A DNA stretch of 64,000 bases, from contig CAJTIX010000001.1 of NCBI GenBank assembly GCA_910576795.1, positions 1 through 64,000 on the forward strand, read 5' to 3'. Shown one piece after another: positions 9,642-18,246 of the stretch. The DNA is from an uncultured Bacilli bacterium (GTDB taxonomy: Bacteria > Bacillota_I > Bacilli_A > RF39 > UBA660). The position numbers and the translations under genes were made by a program. The notes beneath the pieces were generated by a model that worked only from the letters and a program-made list of their open reading frames with translations, was not told the origin of the DNA and did not search any database. Numbering within the stretch: the first letter of the stretch is position 1; each line of letters begins with the position of its first letter.

Positions 9642-9667
9642 AAAAAGAATCATATGGTTCTTTTTTT
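9642..9667 (+). terminator. Terminator after the prepilin-like gene
   Basis: AAAAAGAA paired with TTCTTTTT around an 8-base loop, ending in a T-run. It separates the prepilin-like gene from trmB. Confidence 0.75.
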
Positions 9668-9723
9668 GAAAAAACTGAAAAATATGATACAATATCTATA
9701 ATACATCATTAAGGAGGTTTAAC

Positions 9724-10353
9724 GTGCGTTTAAGAAATATAAAAGGTGCAAAAGAAACTGTACTAAAATCCTCTTATGTCATAGAAAACCCTAACCTTTA
9801 TTATGGAAATTGGGAAGTATGTTTTTCCAATCAAAATCCAATTCATGTAGAAATAGGAATGGGAAAAGGTAGATTTATAATTGAAAATGCAATTCGTTAT
9901 CCAAATATTAACTTTGTTGGTATCGAAAAATATAATAGCGTTTTAGTTAAGGCCATTCAACAATTAGAAGGAAAAAATCTTCCTAATCTAAAAATTATTT
10001 CTATGGATGCAAAAGAAATTGAACAAATTTTCAATCAGGAAATTGATACCATATACTTAAATTTTTCAGATCCATGGCCAAAGAAAAGACATGCAAAAAG
10101 AAGACTAACCAGTACTGATTTCCTTGAAAAATATGAACAAATTTTCAAAAATAAAAAACATATCATTATCAAAACAGATAACCGAAATCTATTCGAATAT
10201 TCCATTACATCTTGTAGTTGCTTTGGGTACCATATTAAGGAAATTTCATTGGACTTGTATCAAGAGGGAAGAAACGACAATATTCCAACAGAATATGAAA
10301 TAAAATTTTCCAACAAAGGATATCCTATATATCGCATGGAAATTGAAAAATAG
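9724..10353 (+). CDS. trmB: tRNA (guanine-N7-)-methyltransferase
   Basis: Forms m7G46 in tRNA using S-adenosylmethionine. The 209-residue length is typical. The SAM-binding stretch VEIGMGKGRFI and the family hallmark NFSDPWPKKRHAKRRL (residues about 116-131) are intact, as is the late TEYEIKF segment. The start is GTG 9724, five bases after AAGGAGGT (9711-9718). A TATAAT at 9697-9702 with a weak CTGAAA 16 bases upstream could be its promoter. Confidence 0.95.
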   Translation: MRLRNIKGAKETVLKSSYVIENPNLYYGNWEVCFSNQNPIHVEIGMGKGRFIIENAIRYPNINFVGIEKYNSVLVKAIQQLEGKNLPNLKIISMDAKEIEQIFNQEIDTIYLNFSDPWPKKRHAKRRLTSTDFLEKYEQIFKNKKHIIIKTDNRNLFEYSITSCSCFGYHIKEISLDLYQEGRNDNIPTEYEIKFSNKGYPIYRMEIEK

Positions 10354-10437
10354 CTTTACATAAAGTGGACATTTTAAAAGAAAAATTCTTTTGAAAAGTA
10401 AAAGAATTTGATATACTAATAGTAAGAGTGGTGAAAG

Positions 10438-11049
10438 ATGAAAAAATTAATAATTTTACTCCTATGTCTATGCATGACAGGTTGTACTGTGGTGAGAATA
10501 GATACAACGAGTATTGATAATATTTTATCTGTGGTGCTCTCAAAGGAAAATAATTTATACAACCAAATAGGAAAAGGATACAAATACTATATTCCTAGAG
10601 GGGTATCTTATATGGATACAGACGAATTGAACGATAAATTGTATTCAAATGGTATATATTATTACCTTTATATTGATGCTGTTTCCTATTTTTATAAAAC
10701 AAAAGTAGACTATCAAGAAAATCCCAATCTTTATTATTCAAAAAAAATCAATGGTAATAAAGAAGGTTATTTAGAAATTACAAAAGAAAATGACAAATAT
10801 CGCATTGAATTTTTGTATAATTATGCAAGAATAGAGGCATTAGTAAATAAGAAAGAAATTGAGCAAGTCGTATTAAATGCTTCCTATATTCTTTCTACTG
10901 TGAAATTCAATGACAATATTATAGAATTAATGTTACAAGAAGATTATTTTACAAATCGAGAAGAAAAATATGATATATTTGCATCAAAAAATAAAGAGAC
11001 AAATCAGGAAGAACAAAAAATTGAAATAGAAGAAAATATAGAAAATTAG
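10438..11049 (+). CDS. Putative lipoprotein
   Basis: 203 residues. The N-terminus has two lysines, a hydrophobic stretch and the lipobox LCMTGC, so Cys16 is likely lipidated and the protein anchored outside the membrane. The remainder is Tyr/Lys/Asn-rich with an acidic, Gln/Glu-rich tail and no domain I recognise. GTGGTGAAAG precedes ATG 10438. The next gene begins 12 bases after the stop, which suggests an operon with the acidic and YtxH-like proteins. Confidence 0.7.
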   Translation: MKKLIILLLCLCMTGCTVVRIDTTSIDNILSVVLSKENNLYNQIGKGYKYYIPRGVSYMDTDELNDKLYSNGIYYYLYIDAVSYFYKTKVDYQENPNLYYSKKINGNKEGYLEITKENDKYRIEFLYNYARIEALVNKKEIEQVVLNASYILSTVKFNDNIIELMLQEDYFTNREEKYDIFASKNKETNQEEQKIEIEENIEN

Positions 11050-11060
11050 AGGTGACGTAT

Positions 11061-12032
11061 ATGGGTTTAATGGATAAATTCAAAAATCTATTTACAGAAG
11101 AGGTGGAAGAAGAAGTAAAGCCAATTAAAAAAGAAGTTCGACACGTGGAAATTCCATCTCCAAGAAGAGAAATCAAAGAAGTAAAGGTAGAAAAACCGAC
11201 TGAAGATATATCAGATCGCTCTATTATAAAAGAAGAAAAAGTATCTTTTCCGCTTTATTTTGATGACAAAGATTTTGATGATTTAGAAAAACCAAAAAAA
11301 GAACTAAAAACGGTAAAAAAAGAAACACCAAAATCTGAAGCATATCAAGGTGCTAAGGTACAGAAAGTAGAACGTAAATTTGAAGCTTCCCCTATTATTT
11401 CTCCAGTGTATGGTGTTTTAGATAAAAATTATAAAAAAGAAGATATTCCTACACGAAAAGAACAACCAAGTGATTACACAAGAAAACCAAGAAGTGTAAC
11501 GGTTGATGATATTCGTAACAAGGCATTTGGAACCCTAGAGGACGATTTAGAAGATACCCTATTTGGAAATAAATCTATTCTATTTCACGATGAAGAACCG
11601 ATAGAACGAAAAGTAGAGGAACCAGAAATCGATATTTTTGAAGGATTACAATTAGAGGAAACAACCAAGTCCTCTATAGAAGAAAATAGTTTGAAAGAAG
11701 AAATTTTAAAAGATACTTCTAGTACAACAGTAGATTCATTAGATGATGATATGGATGAAGATACTATTATATTGGCAAAGCAATTAGAAGAGCAAAAAAA
11801 GAAATTAGAACAAATTAATGAATATATCAATGAAAGTTCTGTAGAAGAGTCAAAAAGTGAAACATTAGAAGATGATTTTTCAGAGGATATATTAGAAGAA
11901 AAGATTACAGATCTAAATGAAATAAAACATGCAGAAGAAAATATAGTAGAGGAAGAAAAAACAGAGGATTTAACCGAAAGTGAATTGTTGAATTTAGTAG
12001 ATGCAATGTACGAGAAAAGGGATGAAGACTAA
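11061..12032 (+). CDS. Acidic, low-complexity protein with amphipathic N-terminus
   Basis: 323 residues, very rich in Glu, Asp and Lys, and probably largely disordered. The first residues, GLMDKFKNLF, form a potential amphipathic membrane-binding helix like the one at the start of SepF, but there is no SepF core. A coiled-coil-like stretch lies at about 240-270. ATG 11061 follows AGAGGTGA (11048-11055); a GTG at 11052 lies inside that site. Its stop overlaps the next ATG (TAATG). Function unknown; the envelope or division link is inference. Confidence 0.6.
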   Translation: MGLMDKFKNLFTEEVEEEVKPIKKEVRHVEIPSPRREIKEVKVEKPTEDISDRSIIKEEKVSFPLYFDDKDFDDLEKPKKELKTVKKETPKSEAYQGAKVQKVERKFEASPIISPVYGVLDKNYKKEDIPTRKEQPSDYTRKPRSVTVDDIRNKAFGTLEDDLEDTLFGNKSILFHDEEPIERKVEEPEIDIFEGLQLEETTKSSIEENSLKEEILKDTSSTTVDSLDDDMDEDTIILAKQLEEQKKKLEQINEYINESSVEESKSETLEDDFSEDILEEKITDLNEIKHAEENIVEEEKTEDLTESELLNLVDAMYEKRDED

Positions 12033-12343
12033 TGGAATGTGTTAATACAGTATTACCAATCATATTATATATACTAGGAGCTGTATTATTAATTACTTTA
12101 ATTATATTTGTAATAAAATGTATGGGTACTTTAAAGAAAATAAACGCTGTTGTAGACGATGTGAGTCATAAAGCTGGAAAGCTAGATGGGATATTCAGTT
12201 TGATTGATAATACAACAGATGTGATATCGAATGTGGGTGACAAAGTAGTAGATTTTATTGCAGGAGCAGTCACAGGTTTGTTTTCACGTAAGAAAAAAAA
12301 GAAAGTGGAGGATGAGGAAAATGAAGAAAACGAAAGATACTAA
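12032..12343 (+). CDS. Single-pass membrane protein, DUF948-like
   Basis: 103 residues with one strong N-terminal transmembrane helix (about 7-29). A short amphipathic region (KKINAVVDDVSHKAGKLDGI) resembles DUF948/YtxG-type proteins, and the C-terminus is Lys- then Glu-rich. It overlaps the preceding stop by one base and the start of the YtxH-like gene by about 23 bases, the tight pairing often seen for ytxG/ytxH-type genes. Confidence 0.65.
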   Translation: MECVNTVLPIILYILGAVLLITLIIFVIKCMGTLKKINAVVDDVSHKAGKLDGIFSLIDNTTDVISNVGDKVVDFIAGAVTGLFSRKKKKKVEDEENEENERY

Positions 12344-12746
12344 AAAGAAAAGTGGGGTTGGAAAGTTATTAGCTGGTGTTGCGATTGGAGCTGGATTAGG
12401 AGTTTTATTCGCACCAAAAAAAGGTTCTGATACCAGAAAAGAATTGAAACAAAAATTTGATGATATGCTAAATAAAGTTAGAAATTTAGACAAAAAAGAA
12501 GTCAAAGAAAATATTGAAAATAAAATTTATGAAATCAAAGAAAGTTTATCAGATTTAGATAAAGAAAAAGTAGTTAAAATTGCAAAAAAGAAAGCAAAAG
12601 ATATTCAAAATATGGCCGAAGAATTGGTAGAGTATGCAATTGAAAAGGGAACTCCAGTTTTAGAAAGTGCCGCCGAAGCCATTCGCGAAAAAGCCATTGA
12701 TGTAACCAAAGAAGTTCTAAATAAATTAGAAAAATCTGAAAAATAG
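12321..12746 (+). CDS. YtxH-like protein
   Basis: 141 residues. GVGKLLAGVAIGAGLGVLFAPKKGSDTRKELKQK is the YtxH signature: a short hydrophobic glycine-rich helix followed by APKKG and a basic amphipathic segment. The rest is a long charged helix. ATG 12321 is preferred because GGAGG lies nine bases upstream; in-frame starts further up sit inside the preceding gene. Members of this family are linked to general stress and the cell envelope, but the biochemical role is unknown. Confidence 0.75.
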   Translation: MKKTKDTKKKSGVGKLLAGVAIGAGLGVLFAPKKGSDTRKELKQKFDDMLNKVRNLDKKEVKENIENKIYEIKESLSDLDKEKVVKIAKKKAKDIQNMAEELVEYAIEKGTPVLESAAEAIREKAIDVTKEVLNKLEKSEK

Positions 12747-12755
12747 TTTGTAAAT

Positions 12756-12780
12756 AAAAAGAGAATACCTCTTTTTATTT
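12756..12780 (+). terminator. Terminator after the ytxH-like operon
   Basis: AAAAAGAG / CTCTTTTT (12756-12763 with 12769-12776) around a 5-base loop, with T-rich flanks. Confidence 0.85.
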
Positions 12781-12879
12781 TGTTTTAAGAATCAGAACAT
12801 AACTTAGATGAAAAAGAAACGGCAATAGGTATAAAAATGGAATGTAACATATGAAGATGTAACAGTTATCAGTTATAAA

Positions 12880-12902
12880 AAAACTCCTAATTGGGGAGTT
12901 TT
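12880..12902 (-). terminator. Terminator of spoVS
   Basis: AAAACTCC / GGAGTTTT stem just past the spoVS stop on the minus strand. A/T runs on both sides let it work in both directions between the convergent units. Confidence 0.75.
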
Positions 12903-12906
12903 AGAT

Positions 12907-13167
12907 TTATCTAGCTTCTACAATTAATTTGATGGCAGTTCTTTCTTCTCCATCAATAACGATATCTGTAAATGCTGGAATACATATTAAATTCTTGCCA
13001 CTAGGTGCAACAAACCCACGTGCAATTGCAATCGCTTTTATGGCTTGATTGAGTGCTCCAGCTCCAATTGCCTGAATTTCAACAGCTCCTTTTTCTCTAA
13101 ATACATTTGCAAGTGCTCCCGCAACTGAATTTGGATTTGATTTTGCTCCAACTTTAAGTGTTTCCAT
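12907..13167 (-). CDS. spoVS: Stage V sporulation protein S
   Basis: 86 residues matching SpoVS over its whole length: METLKVGAKSNPNSVAGALA, REKGAVEIQAIGAGALNQAIKAIAIARGF and ICIPAFTDI. It is an Alba-like small nucleic-acid-binding protein that affects septation and coat formation in sporulating Bacillota and is also present in non-sporulating relatives. AAAGGAAG precedes the start on the minus strand. It stands alone between convergent and divergent neighbours. It does not by itself show that this organism sporulates. Confidence 0.92.
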   Translation of the reverse strand: METLKVGAKSNPNSVAGALANVFREKGAVEIQAIGAGALNQAIKAIAIARGFVAPSGKNLICIPAFTDIVIDGEERTAIKLIVEAR

Positions 13168-13294
13168 AAATATATCTTCCTTTCTTATTACATTAAATTT
13201 TATGAGATGAAAAAGAAAATATGAATTATTTCAAAAATACTTGTATTTTCGACTTATAAAGTGTGGATAATAAAATAAGAAAGGAATGGTTTGT

Positions 13295-13516
13295 ATGGAA
13301 TTATATGATCAAATCTTAGAATCGAATGATGCACAATCCCTTGCATATACCAATAAAAATATCTTAAAAAAACAACAAAAACAAATTTATAAGACTATGA
13401 TAGGAATTACAATGATAATGCCTTATGGTGATGTTACTTACGAAAAAGAACTTTCATTATTACAAGAGCAACTCGATAAAATAGACACTTGTTTAGCGCT
13501 CACACATAAAAAATAA
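13295..13516 (+). CDS. Small protein of unknown function
   Basis: 73 residues with no recognisable domain. Gln/Lys-rich N-terminal half, a central ITMIMPYGDVTYEKE segment and a C-terminal helix ending THKK. ATG 13295 lies nine bases after AAGGA (13281-13285); an ATG at 13286 is too close to that site. Confidence 0.5.
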   Translation: MELYDQILESNDAQSLAYTNKNILKKQQKQIYKTMIGITMIMPYGDVTYEKELSLLQEQLDKIDTCLALTHKK

Positions 13517-13570
13517 AAATTTACAATAATGTAGAATTATAGTATAATGAAGTTAGAACAGAGGGATAAT

Positions 13571-14002
13571 ATGCTAGATGGGATGAAACGAGAAATTATC
13601 CTAGATCATTACCAAAATCCCCGCAATAGAGGATTGGTCGAAGATAATACCTACATAAAAGCTGATACCAACAATGAATCTTGTATTGACGAAATTCATC
13701 TAATGGTAAAAATAGAAAATGACACCATTGTAGATGCACGCTTTGACGGAGAGGCTTGTGCGATATGTACAAGTGCAACATCCATTATGATAGATACTAT
13801 TATTGGAAAAACGGTCAAAGAGGCGATTCAAATCTATGAAAACTTTCATCATATGTTAAATGAAGAACCATATGATGCAGAAGTATTAGAACAGGCCTTT
13901 GTTTACGATGATATTTATAAACAACCTAATCGAAAAAAATGTGCATTATTACCCTGGTGGGGATTTGAAAAGGTAATCAATCAGTATCAAAATAAAGATT
14001 AA
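13571..14002 (+). CDS. sufU: SufU-type iron-sulfur/sulfur carrier
   Basis: 143 residues of the SufU/IscU fold. The three conserved cysteines appear in NNESCID, GEACAIC and RKKCALLPW. SufU accepts persulfide from SufS in Gram-positive SUF pathways. The first cysteine motif reads ESCID instead of the usual CGD, so zinc binding may differ. ATG 13571 has AGAGGGA upstream; the ATG at 13547 overlaps a TATAAT box (13541-13546) and is rejected. No sufS, sufC or sufD lies in the window. Confidence 0.88.
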   Translation: MLDGMKREIILDHYQNPRNRGLVEDNTYIKADTNNESCIDEIHLMVKIENDTIVDARFDGEACAICTSATSIMIDTIIGKTVKEAIQIYENFHHMLNEEPYDAEVLEQAFVYDDIYKQPNRKKCALLPWWGFEKVINQYQNKD

Positions 14003-14027
14003 AAGTCCTTTTTGATTATTTTATCAA

Positions 14028-14058
14028 GAAAATCAATAAATAAGAATGATTTTCTTTT
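14028..14058 (+). terminator. Terminator between sufU and sufB
   Basis: GAAAATCA / TGATTTTC (14028-14035 with 14047-14054) followed by TTTTTA. Read-through may still connect sufU and sufB. A TATAAT at 14078-14083 could restart transcription for sufB. Confidence 0.75.
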
Positions 14059-14102
14059 TATTTGAAATAAAATTTAGTATAATAGATAAGAAGGTGAATC
14101 AT

Positions 14103-15419
14103 ATGAAAATCATTGAAAAAAGTTTAGATGAAAAAAAGGTGAAACAAATATCACTATATAAAAAAGAACCCAGTTGGATGACAGAATTTCGATTAAAATC
14201 TTATCAAAAATTTATTGAAACAAAAAATCCCAACTTTGGACCACCACTTTCTATCAATTTTGATTTATTTACCTACTATAAAAAAGTAACAGATGATGTA
14301 AAAAACAACTGGAATGATGTCAAAAAAGATATTCAAGAAACATTTTGTCAAATTGGATTAATTGAATCAGAAAAAAAATACTTAGATGGAGTAGGTGCTC
14401 AATTTGAAAGTGAAGTTGTTTACCATAATATGATTCAGGAATTAACAGATAAAAATGTAATATTTTGTGATACTGATACCGCTTTAAAAAAATATCCAGA
14501 TCTATTTCAAAAATATTTTAATCAATTGGTTAAATATGATGAAAATAAATATACTGCTTTAAATGGAGCAGTATGGAGCGGAGGGACATTTATCTATGTT
14601 CCACCACATACTAAAATTGATAGACCCCTACAAAGTTACTTTCGTATTAATAGTAAAAATATGGGACAGTTTGAAAGAACTATTATAATTGTAGATGAAG
14701 ATAGTAGTTTACATTATATGGAAGGATGTACAGCCCCAACATATACATCCGATTCACTTCATGCTGCCGTTGTAGAAATTTACGTTGGAAAAAATGCAAA
14801 ATGTAGATATACAACCATACAAAATTGGTCAGGTGATGTTTATAATTTAGTAACTAAGAGAGCAATTGTAGAAGAAAATGGCTCTATGGAGTGGATTGAT
14901 GGAAACATTGGTTCCAAGATTAATATGAAATACCCTTGTTGTATCCTAAATGGAAAAGGTGCGAGGGGAAACTGTATTAGTGTTGCGGTTGCAACTGAAA
15001 ATCAGATACAAGATACAGGGGCAAAAATGATTCACTTGGCACCATATACCACTAGCAGTATTATCAGTAAATCTATTGCAGCTAAAGGTGGAAATGCATC
15101 TTACCGTGGAACTGTCCATATTGGAAAAAAGGCAGAGCATTCCGATGCAACCATTAAATGCGATACCATTATTTTAGATGATATTTCTAAAAGTGATACT
15201 ATACCTAAAAATATAGTCGAAAATGAATCGTCTTTTTTGGAACATGAAGCAACAGTTTCTAAAATTAGTAAAGAGAAATTATTTTATTTAATGAGTAGAG
15301 GAATTTCGGAAGAAAAAGCCAAAGAATTGATTATTATGGGCTTTATGGATCGTTTTCGTGAAGAACTTCCTATGGAGTATGCAGTTGAATTAAATCATTT
15401 ACTGAAAAATTATTTTTAA
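14103..15419 (+). CDS. sufB: Fe-S cluster assembly protein SufB
   Basis: 438 residues of the SufB/SufD beta-helix family, with typical stretches GGTFIYVPPHTKIDRPLQSYFRIN, YMEGCTAP, HAAVVEIYVGKNAKCRYTTIQNWS, YRGTVHIGKKAEHSDATIKCD and a C-terminal ISEEKAKELIIMGF. With SufC and SufD it forms the scaffold that assembles Fe-S clusters. ATG 14103 follows AAGGTGAATC; upstream in-frame ATGs lie in the terminator region. Gene order sufU-sufB without sufC, D or S here is unusual, since in Bacillus sufCDSUB is one operon. Confidence 0.94.
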   Translation: MKIIEKSLDEKKVKQISLYKKEPSWMTEFRLKSYQKFIETKNPNFGPPLSINFDLFTYYKKVTDDVKNNWNDVKKDIQETFCQIGLIESEKKYLDGVGAQFESEVVYHNMIQELTDKNVIFCDTDTALKKYPDLFQKYFNQLVKYDENKYTALNGAVWSGGTFIYVPPHTKIDRPLQSYFRINSKNMGQFERTIIIVDEDSSLHYMEGCTAPTYTSDSLHAAVVEIYVGKNAKCRYTTIQNWSGDVYNLVTKRAIVEENGSMEWIDGNIGSKINMKYPCCILNGKGARGNCISVAVATENQIQDTGAKMIHLAPYTTSSIISKSIAAKGGNASYRGTVHIGKKAEHSDATIKCDTIILDDISKSDTIPKNIVENESSFLEHEATVSKISKEKLFYLMSRGISEEKAKELIIMGFMDRFREELPMEYAVELNHLLKNYF

Positions 15420-15520
15420 AAAATAATATATTTTATCAAAAATGGTATTTTGAAGATATAATTGAACATGAAACTAAAAAATTGTATACAAAAATATAAA
15501 TTTATCATAAATACAATTGT

Positions 15521-15558
15521 AAAAACAAGGAAAGTAGCATTTGCATTCCTTGTTTTTG
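15521..15558 (+). terminator. Terminator after sufB
   Basis: AAAAACAAGGAA / TTCCTTGTTTTT, a 12-bp perfect stem (15521-15532 with 15546-15557) with a 13-base loop and T-rich end. Confidence 0.9.
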
Positions 15559-15592
15559 TTATGTATGATGATTGCAGAAAGGAGGAATCGAC

Positions 15593-15922
15593 ATGTTAAA
15601 TCAAGCAATATTAGTAGGAAGATTGGTAAGAGATCCCGAATTATATGAAACAGAAAATGGTAATAAAATTACAAGTATTACATTAGCCGTTCCCAGAAGT
15701 TATAAAAATGTGGATGGGGAATATGAAACGGATTTTGTGAATTGTGTTTTATGGCGAGGTGTTGCTGAGAACGCAGTAGAATATTGTAAAAAAGGAGATC
15801 TTCTAGGAATCAAAGGACACCTACAGACAAGAACAGTTCAAATTGATGAAGAGAGAAAAAGAAATATTATGGAAGTCATTGCAGAGAAGGTAACTTATCT
15901 TTCAAGCAAAAAAAATGACTAA
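15593..15922 (+). CDS. Single-stranded DNA-binding protein (short)
   Basis: 109 residues forming one OB fold: MLNQAILVGRLVRDPELYET, ITLAVPRSY, DFVNCVLWRGVAENAVEYCKKGDLLGIKGHLQTR. It ends SSKKND and lacks the acidic DDDIPF-type tail that recruits partners, so it is probably an accessory SSB rather than the main one. AAAGGAGGAA precedes ATG 15593. Its 3' end overlaps the convergent XRE gene by four bases. Confidence 0.88.
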   Translation: MLNQAILVGRLVRDPELYETENGNKITSITLAVPRSYKNVDGEYETDFVNCVLWRGVAENAVEYCKKGDLLGIKGHLQTRTVQIDEERKRNIMEVIAEKVTYLSSKKND

Positions 15923-16140
15923 GTTGTTTTCTTGGTCAGTAGGGTTACCGTATCTTCATAAAGTAATGTATCTGGTGTTGTGTTAAAAATGCTTGCCAAT
16001 TTCATTGCGAGTTCATATGTAATACGTCTTTTTCCTTGTTCAATTTGCCAGTAATAAGTTTTACTGATTCCAAGTTTTCGAGACATAGTTTCACAACTAT
16101 AACCTCTATCCAAACGGTGTTGCTTTAAAACATACATCAT
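15919..16140 (-). CDS. Small XRE-family regulator
   Basis: 73 residues, essentially only a helix-turn-helix: SCETMSRKLGISKTYYWQIEQGKRRIT. ATG 16140 lies eight bases after GGAAGG on the minus strand, and a TATAAT lies upstream. It has no partner domain, so it is a stand-alone DNA-binding protein. It sits just outside the prophage and is treated here as host. Confidence 0.7.
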   Translation of the reverse strand: MMYVLKQHRLDRGYSCETMSRKLGISKTYYWQIEQGKRRITYELAMKLASIFNTTPDTLLYEDTVTLLTKKTT

Positions 16141-16268
16141 ACATTTCACCTTCCAATTTCATTATACGTTAACTCATAATTAATAGCAAGTAAAGAAGTT
16201 AATTTATCGTTAACAACTAGCCAAGAATGGAATCATTTTAAAAAATATGATATAATATTTTAAAATTA

Positions 16269-16310
16269 AACCCCAATCCTTATTTTATAAGGGTTGGGGT
16301 TCTTTTTTGT
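16269..16310. terminator. Strong bidirectional terminator at the left prophage edge
   Basis: AACCCCAATCCTTA pairs with TAAGGGTTGGGGTT around TTTTA (16269-16301, one G-T pair), with TTCTTTTTT on the plus side and AAATT-type runs on the other. It terminates the leftward integrase transcript and blocks traffic across the junction. Confidence 0.85.
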
Positions 16311-16317
16311 TACTAAC
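16306..16317 (+). repeat. Candidate attL core (direct repeat copy 1)
   Basis: TTTGTTACTAAC, identical to 59690-59701. The match continues imperfectly (18 of 21 bases). It covers the integrase stop codon. A short core next to the integrase gene is typical of tyrosine recombinases. The assignment is inference. Confidence 0.45.
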
Positions 16318-17329
16318 TTGTTATTAGTTCAATTGCATATTTTAACTCTTCAAGTGTTTTATGGGTATAAACTCTTTCACCAACTTCTTTTGATTTATGA
16401 CCCATTAACATATCAATACATTTCTTATTTGCATTTGCAGAATCTAGTCTACTTCTGAAAGTATGTCTACATTCATGTGGTGTATGTTCCATATTAAATC
16501 TTTTCATAATTTCATTCCAAAATTGATAATATTGATAACTTGATAATTTTTTATTATCTACTTCAAATAAATAAACTTGTCCAGATTGTACTCTATTTTT
16601 GACCATATCAAAGATTTTAGAGTGAATAGGTATAATTCTATTCTTACCAGCATTTGTCTTTGTACCACCCTGTATTGTACCTTGTACAAGGTCAATATTT
16701 TCAATTTTAACATTTAATAGTTCACTTATCCTAAATCCTGTATATAAAAATATTAAAACTGAATCAATCCATTCTTCATCTTTATGTTCCCATAATGTTA
16801 ATATTTCTTCTTCAGTAAAAGGTATTTTGGTTGTTTCAGGAATACTTTCAGCAGTGGTTAATTGTGCATAAGACTTATTTATTACATCTAATTCTAAAGC
16901 AAATTTATCTAAATGACCAAATAAGTTTTTAATTGCCCATTGTGTTGAATAACCACAACCACAATTATCAATACAATCTTGCATATGAAATGATTTTAAA
17001 TCCTTATACTTCATATCATGATATTTTTTAGTATGTTTAAATGCTGAAGTTAGTGAACCTCTAGTTGATTTATTTAATTTTAATAATTTCTTTTCTTGAA
17101 ATAATTTCCATAATTCTTTTAATGTAACCTTAACTGCATCTACATCATAAGGATCATTATTATATAATGCTAACATAATGTTTCCTTCTTCTCTTGTAGG
17201 TGCATAACCAATTGTTAAATAAATAGGGTGACCTTTTTCATTCCATCCAGTGGTTTTTCTTACTGCAAATGGATTTCTTCTATTTCCTGATAATTTAACA
17301 ACTGATCCATAACCATTTGGATTTTTCAT
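16313..17329 (-). CDS. Tyrosine-family phage integrase
   Basis: About 338 residues. The catalytic set is visible: Arg in TGFRISELL, Lys in GGTKTNAGK, HxxR in HECRHTFRSR, the second His in MGHKS and the nucleophile Tyr in RVYTHKT. The N-terminus (NPNGYGSVVKLSGNRRNPFAVR) is the usual arm-binding type. I chose ATG 17329, with AAAGGA upstream; an in-frame ATG at 17395 has no visible site. It integrates and, with a helper, excises the prophage. Confidence 0.94.
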   Translation of the reverse strand: MKNPNGYGSVVKLSGNRRNPFAVRKTTGWNEKGHPIYLTIGYAPTREEGNIMLALYNNDPYDVDAVKVTLKELWKLFQEKKLLKLNKSTRGSLTSAFKHTKKYHDMKYKDLKSFHMQDCIDNCGCGYSTQWAIKNLFGHLDKFALELDVINKSYAQLTTAESIPETTKIPFTEEEILTLWEHKDEEWIDSVLIFLYTGFRISELLNVKIENIDLVQGTIQGGTKTNAGKNRIIPIHSKIFDMVKNRVQSGQVYLFEVDNKKLSSYQYYQFWNEIMKRFNMEHTPHECRHTFRSRLDSANANKKCIDMLMGHKSKEVGERVYTHKTLEELKYAIELITS

Positions 17330-17415
17330 TTTATCAAATTCCTTTCTTGATATTTCACTAACAAAATGATAAAATGATTTTAGGGTAATAATCATTTTGA
17401 TAGTGATTGTTATTG

Positions 17416-17444
17416 TCTAGTGTGACCAGCACTAGATTTTTTTA
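17416..17444 (+). terminator. Plus-strand hairpin with T-run between leftward genes
   Basis: TCTAGTG / CACTAGA (17416-17422 with 17430-17436), loop of seven, followed by eight T on the plus strand. Both flanking genes are on the minus strand, so this would stop antisense transcription rather than terminate either gene. Confidence 0.55.
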
Positions 17445-18026
17445 GTTTAAATTCTTTATATCTTGCAATGTATATTCATCTACATATTCTGAAAGAACTT
17501 TCCAAAAATTATCTTCTTCAATTATCTTTTCTTTTTTTGTTTTAACCTTTTTTAAAAATTTATCATGACATCTTCTTATTAATTGATAATAATTTGATGT
17601 AAACAACGATATATAATAATCGGCATTTGGATTTCCTTTATATTCGTTTGCAAGTTCTAATTCTTTTAAAGTGTATATTTTTGACATTGCAAGTTCGTAT
17701 CTCTCACACAAAGTTTTAATATCATTTGTATTTTGCATAATTTTATATGATTCTTCAATAATTCGTAATAAATTATTTATTTCATATTGGCTAAAAGTAC
17801 CTTTTATATTATTTAGATTTTCTTTAGGTATATTAGATGTTACGATATTAACCTTTTTAATTTTTCTTTTTGATTTTAATAATAAGTAAGTTATTAATCC
17901 AAATATTATTGTTTCAATAAAAAATATTATTTTTAAAGTAGGATTTTTTTCAGTAAGAAAAATAATAATACTTGAAATACTCATCAATCCTATAAATATA
18001 CTTATTAATTTTTTTATAATTTTCAT
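17442..18026 (-). CDS. Prophage membrane protein of unknown function
   Basis: 194 residues: two N-terminal transmembrane helices (about 5-25 and 32-52), a lysine-rich junction and a cytoplasmic helical domain of about 140 residues. It sits between integrase and repressor, where prophages often carry genes expressed in the lysogen, such as superinfection exclusion. That role is inferred from position only. Confidence 0.55.
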   Translation of the reverse strand: MKIIKKLISIFIGLMSISSIIIFLTEKNPTLKIIFFIETIIFGLITYLLLKSKRKIKKVNIVTSNIPKENLNNIKGTFSQYEINNLLRIIEESYKIMQNTNDIKTLCERYELAMSKIYTLKELELANEYKGNPNADYYISLFTSNYYQLIRRCHDKFLKKVKTKKEKIIEEDNFWKVLSEYVDEYTLQDIKNLN

Positions 18027-18047
18027 TATTTATTCCTTTCATTTTTC

Positions 18048-18235
18048 TGTGTCACTGTGTCAGTGTGTTAGGTTATTTTCTTTATATTTTTTATTTATTA
18101 ATTCTCTATAAATGTAAAATATAAAGAAATTAAATATTAATAGCACAGTGACACAGCGTTTTAAATTTTTCTTTTATTTACTTATATTTTAGATTGTGAC
18201 ACCTTCATTAAAAGTAATGACACACTGATGACACA
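18048..18235. repeat. TGTGTCA repeat cluster A (non-coding)
   Basis: Five exact copies of TGTGTCA or its complement TGACACA (at 18048, 18056, 18149, 18218, 18229) plus a TGACACC (18197), around an AT-rich core of about 85 bases. The layout matches cluster B at 35242-35516, beyond the early region. Lies in the 220-base gap between the membrane protein and the repressor gene. Confidence 0.7.
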
Positions 18236-18246
18236 GAGGTGGCACA

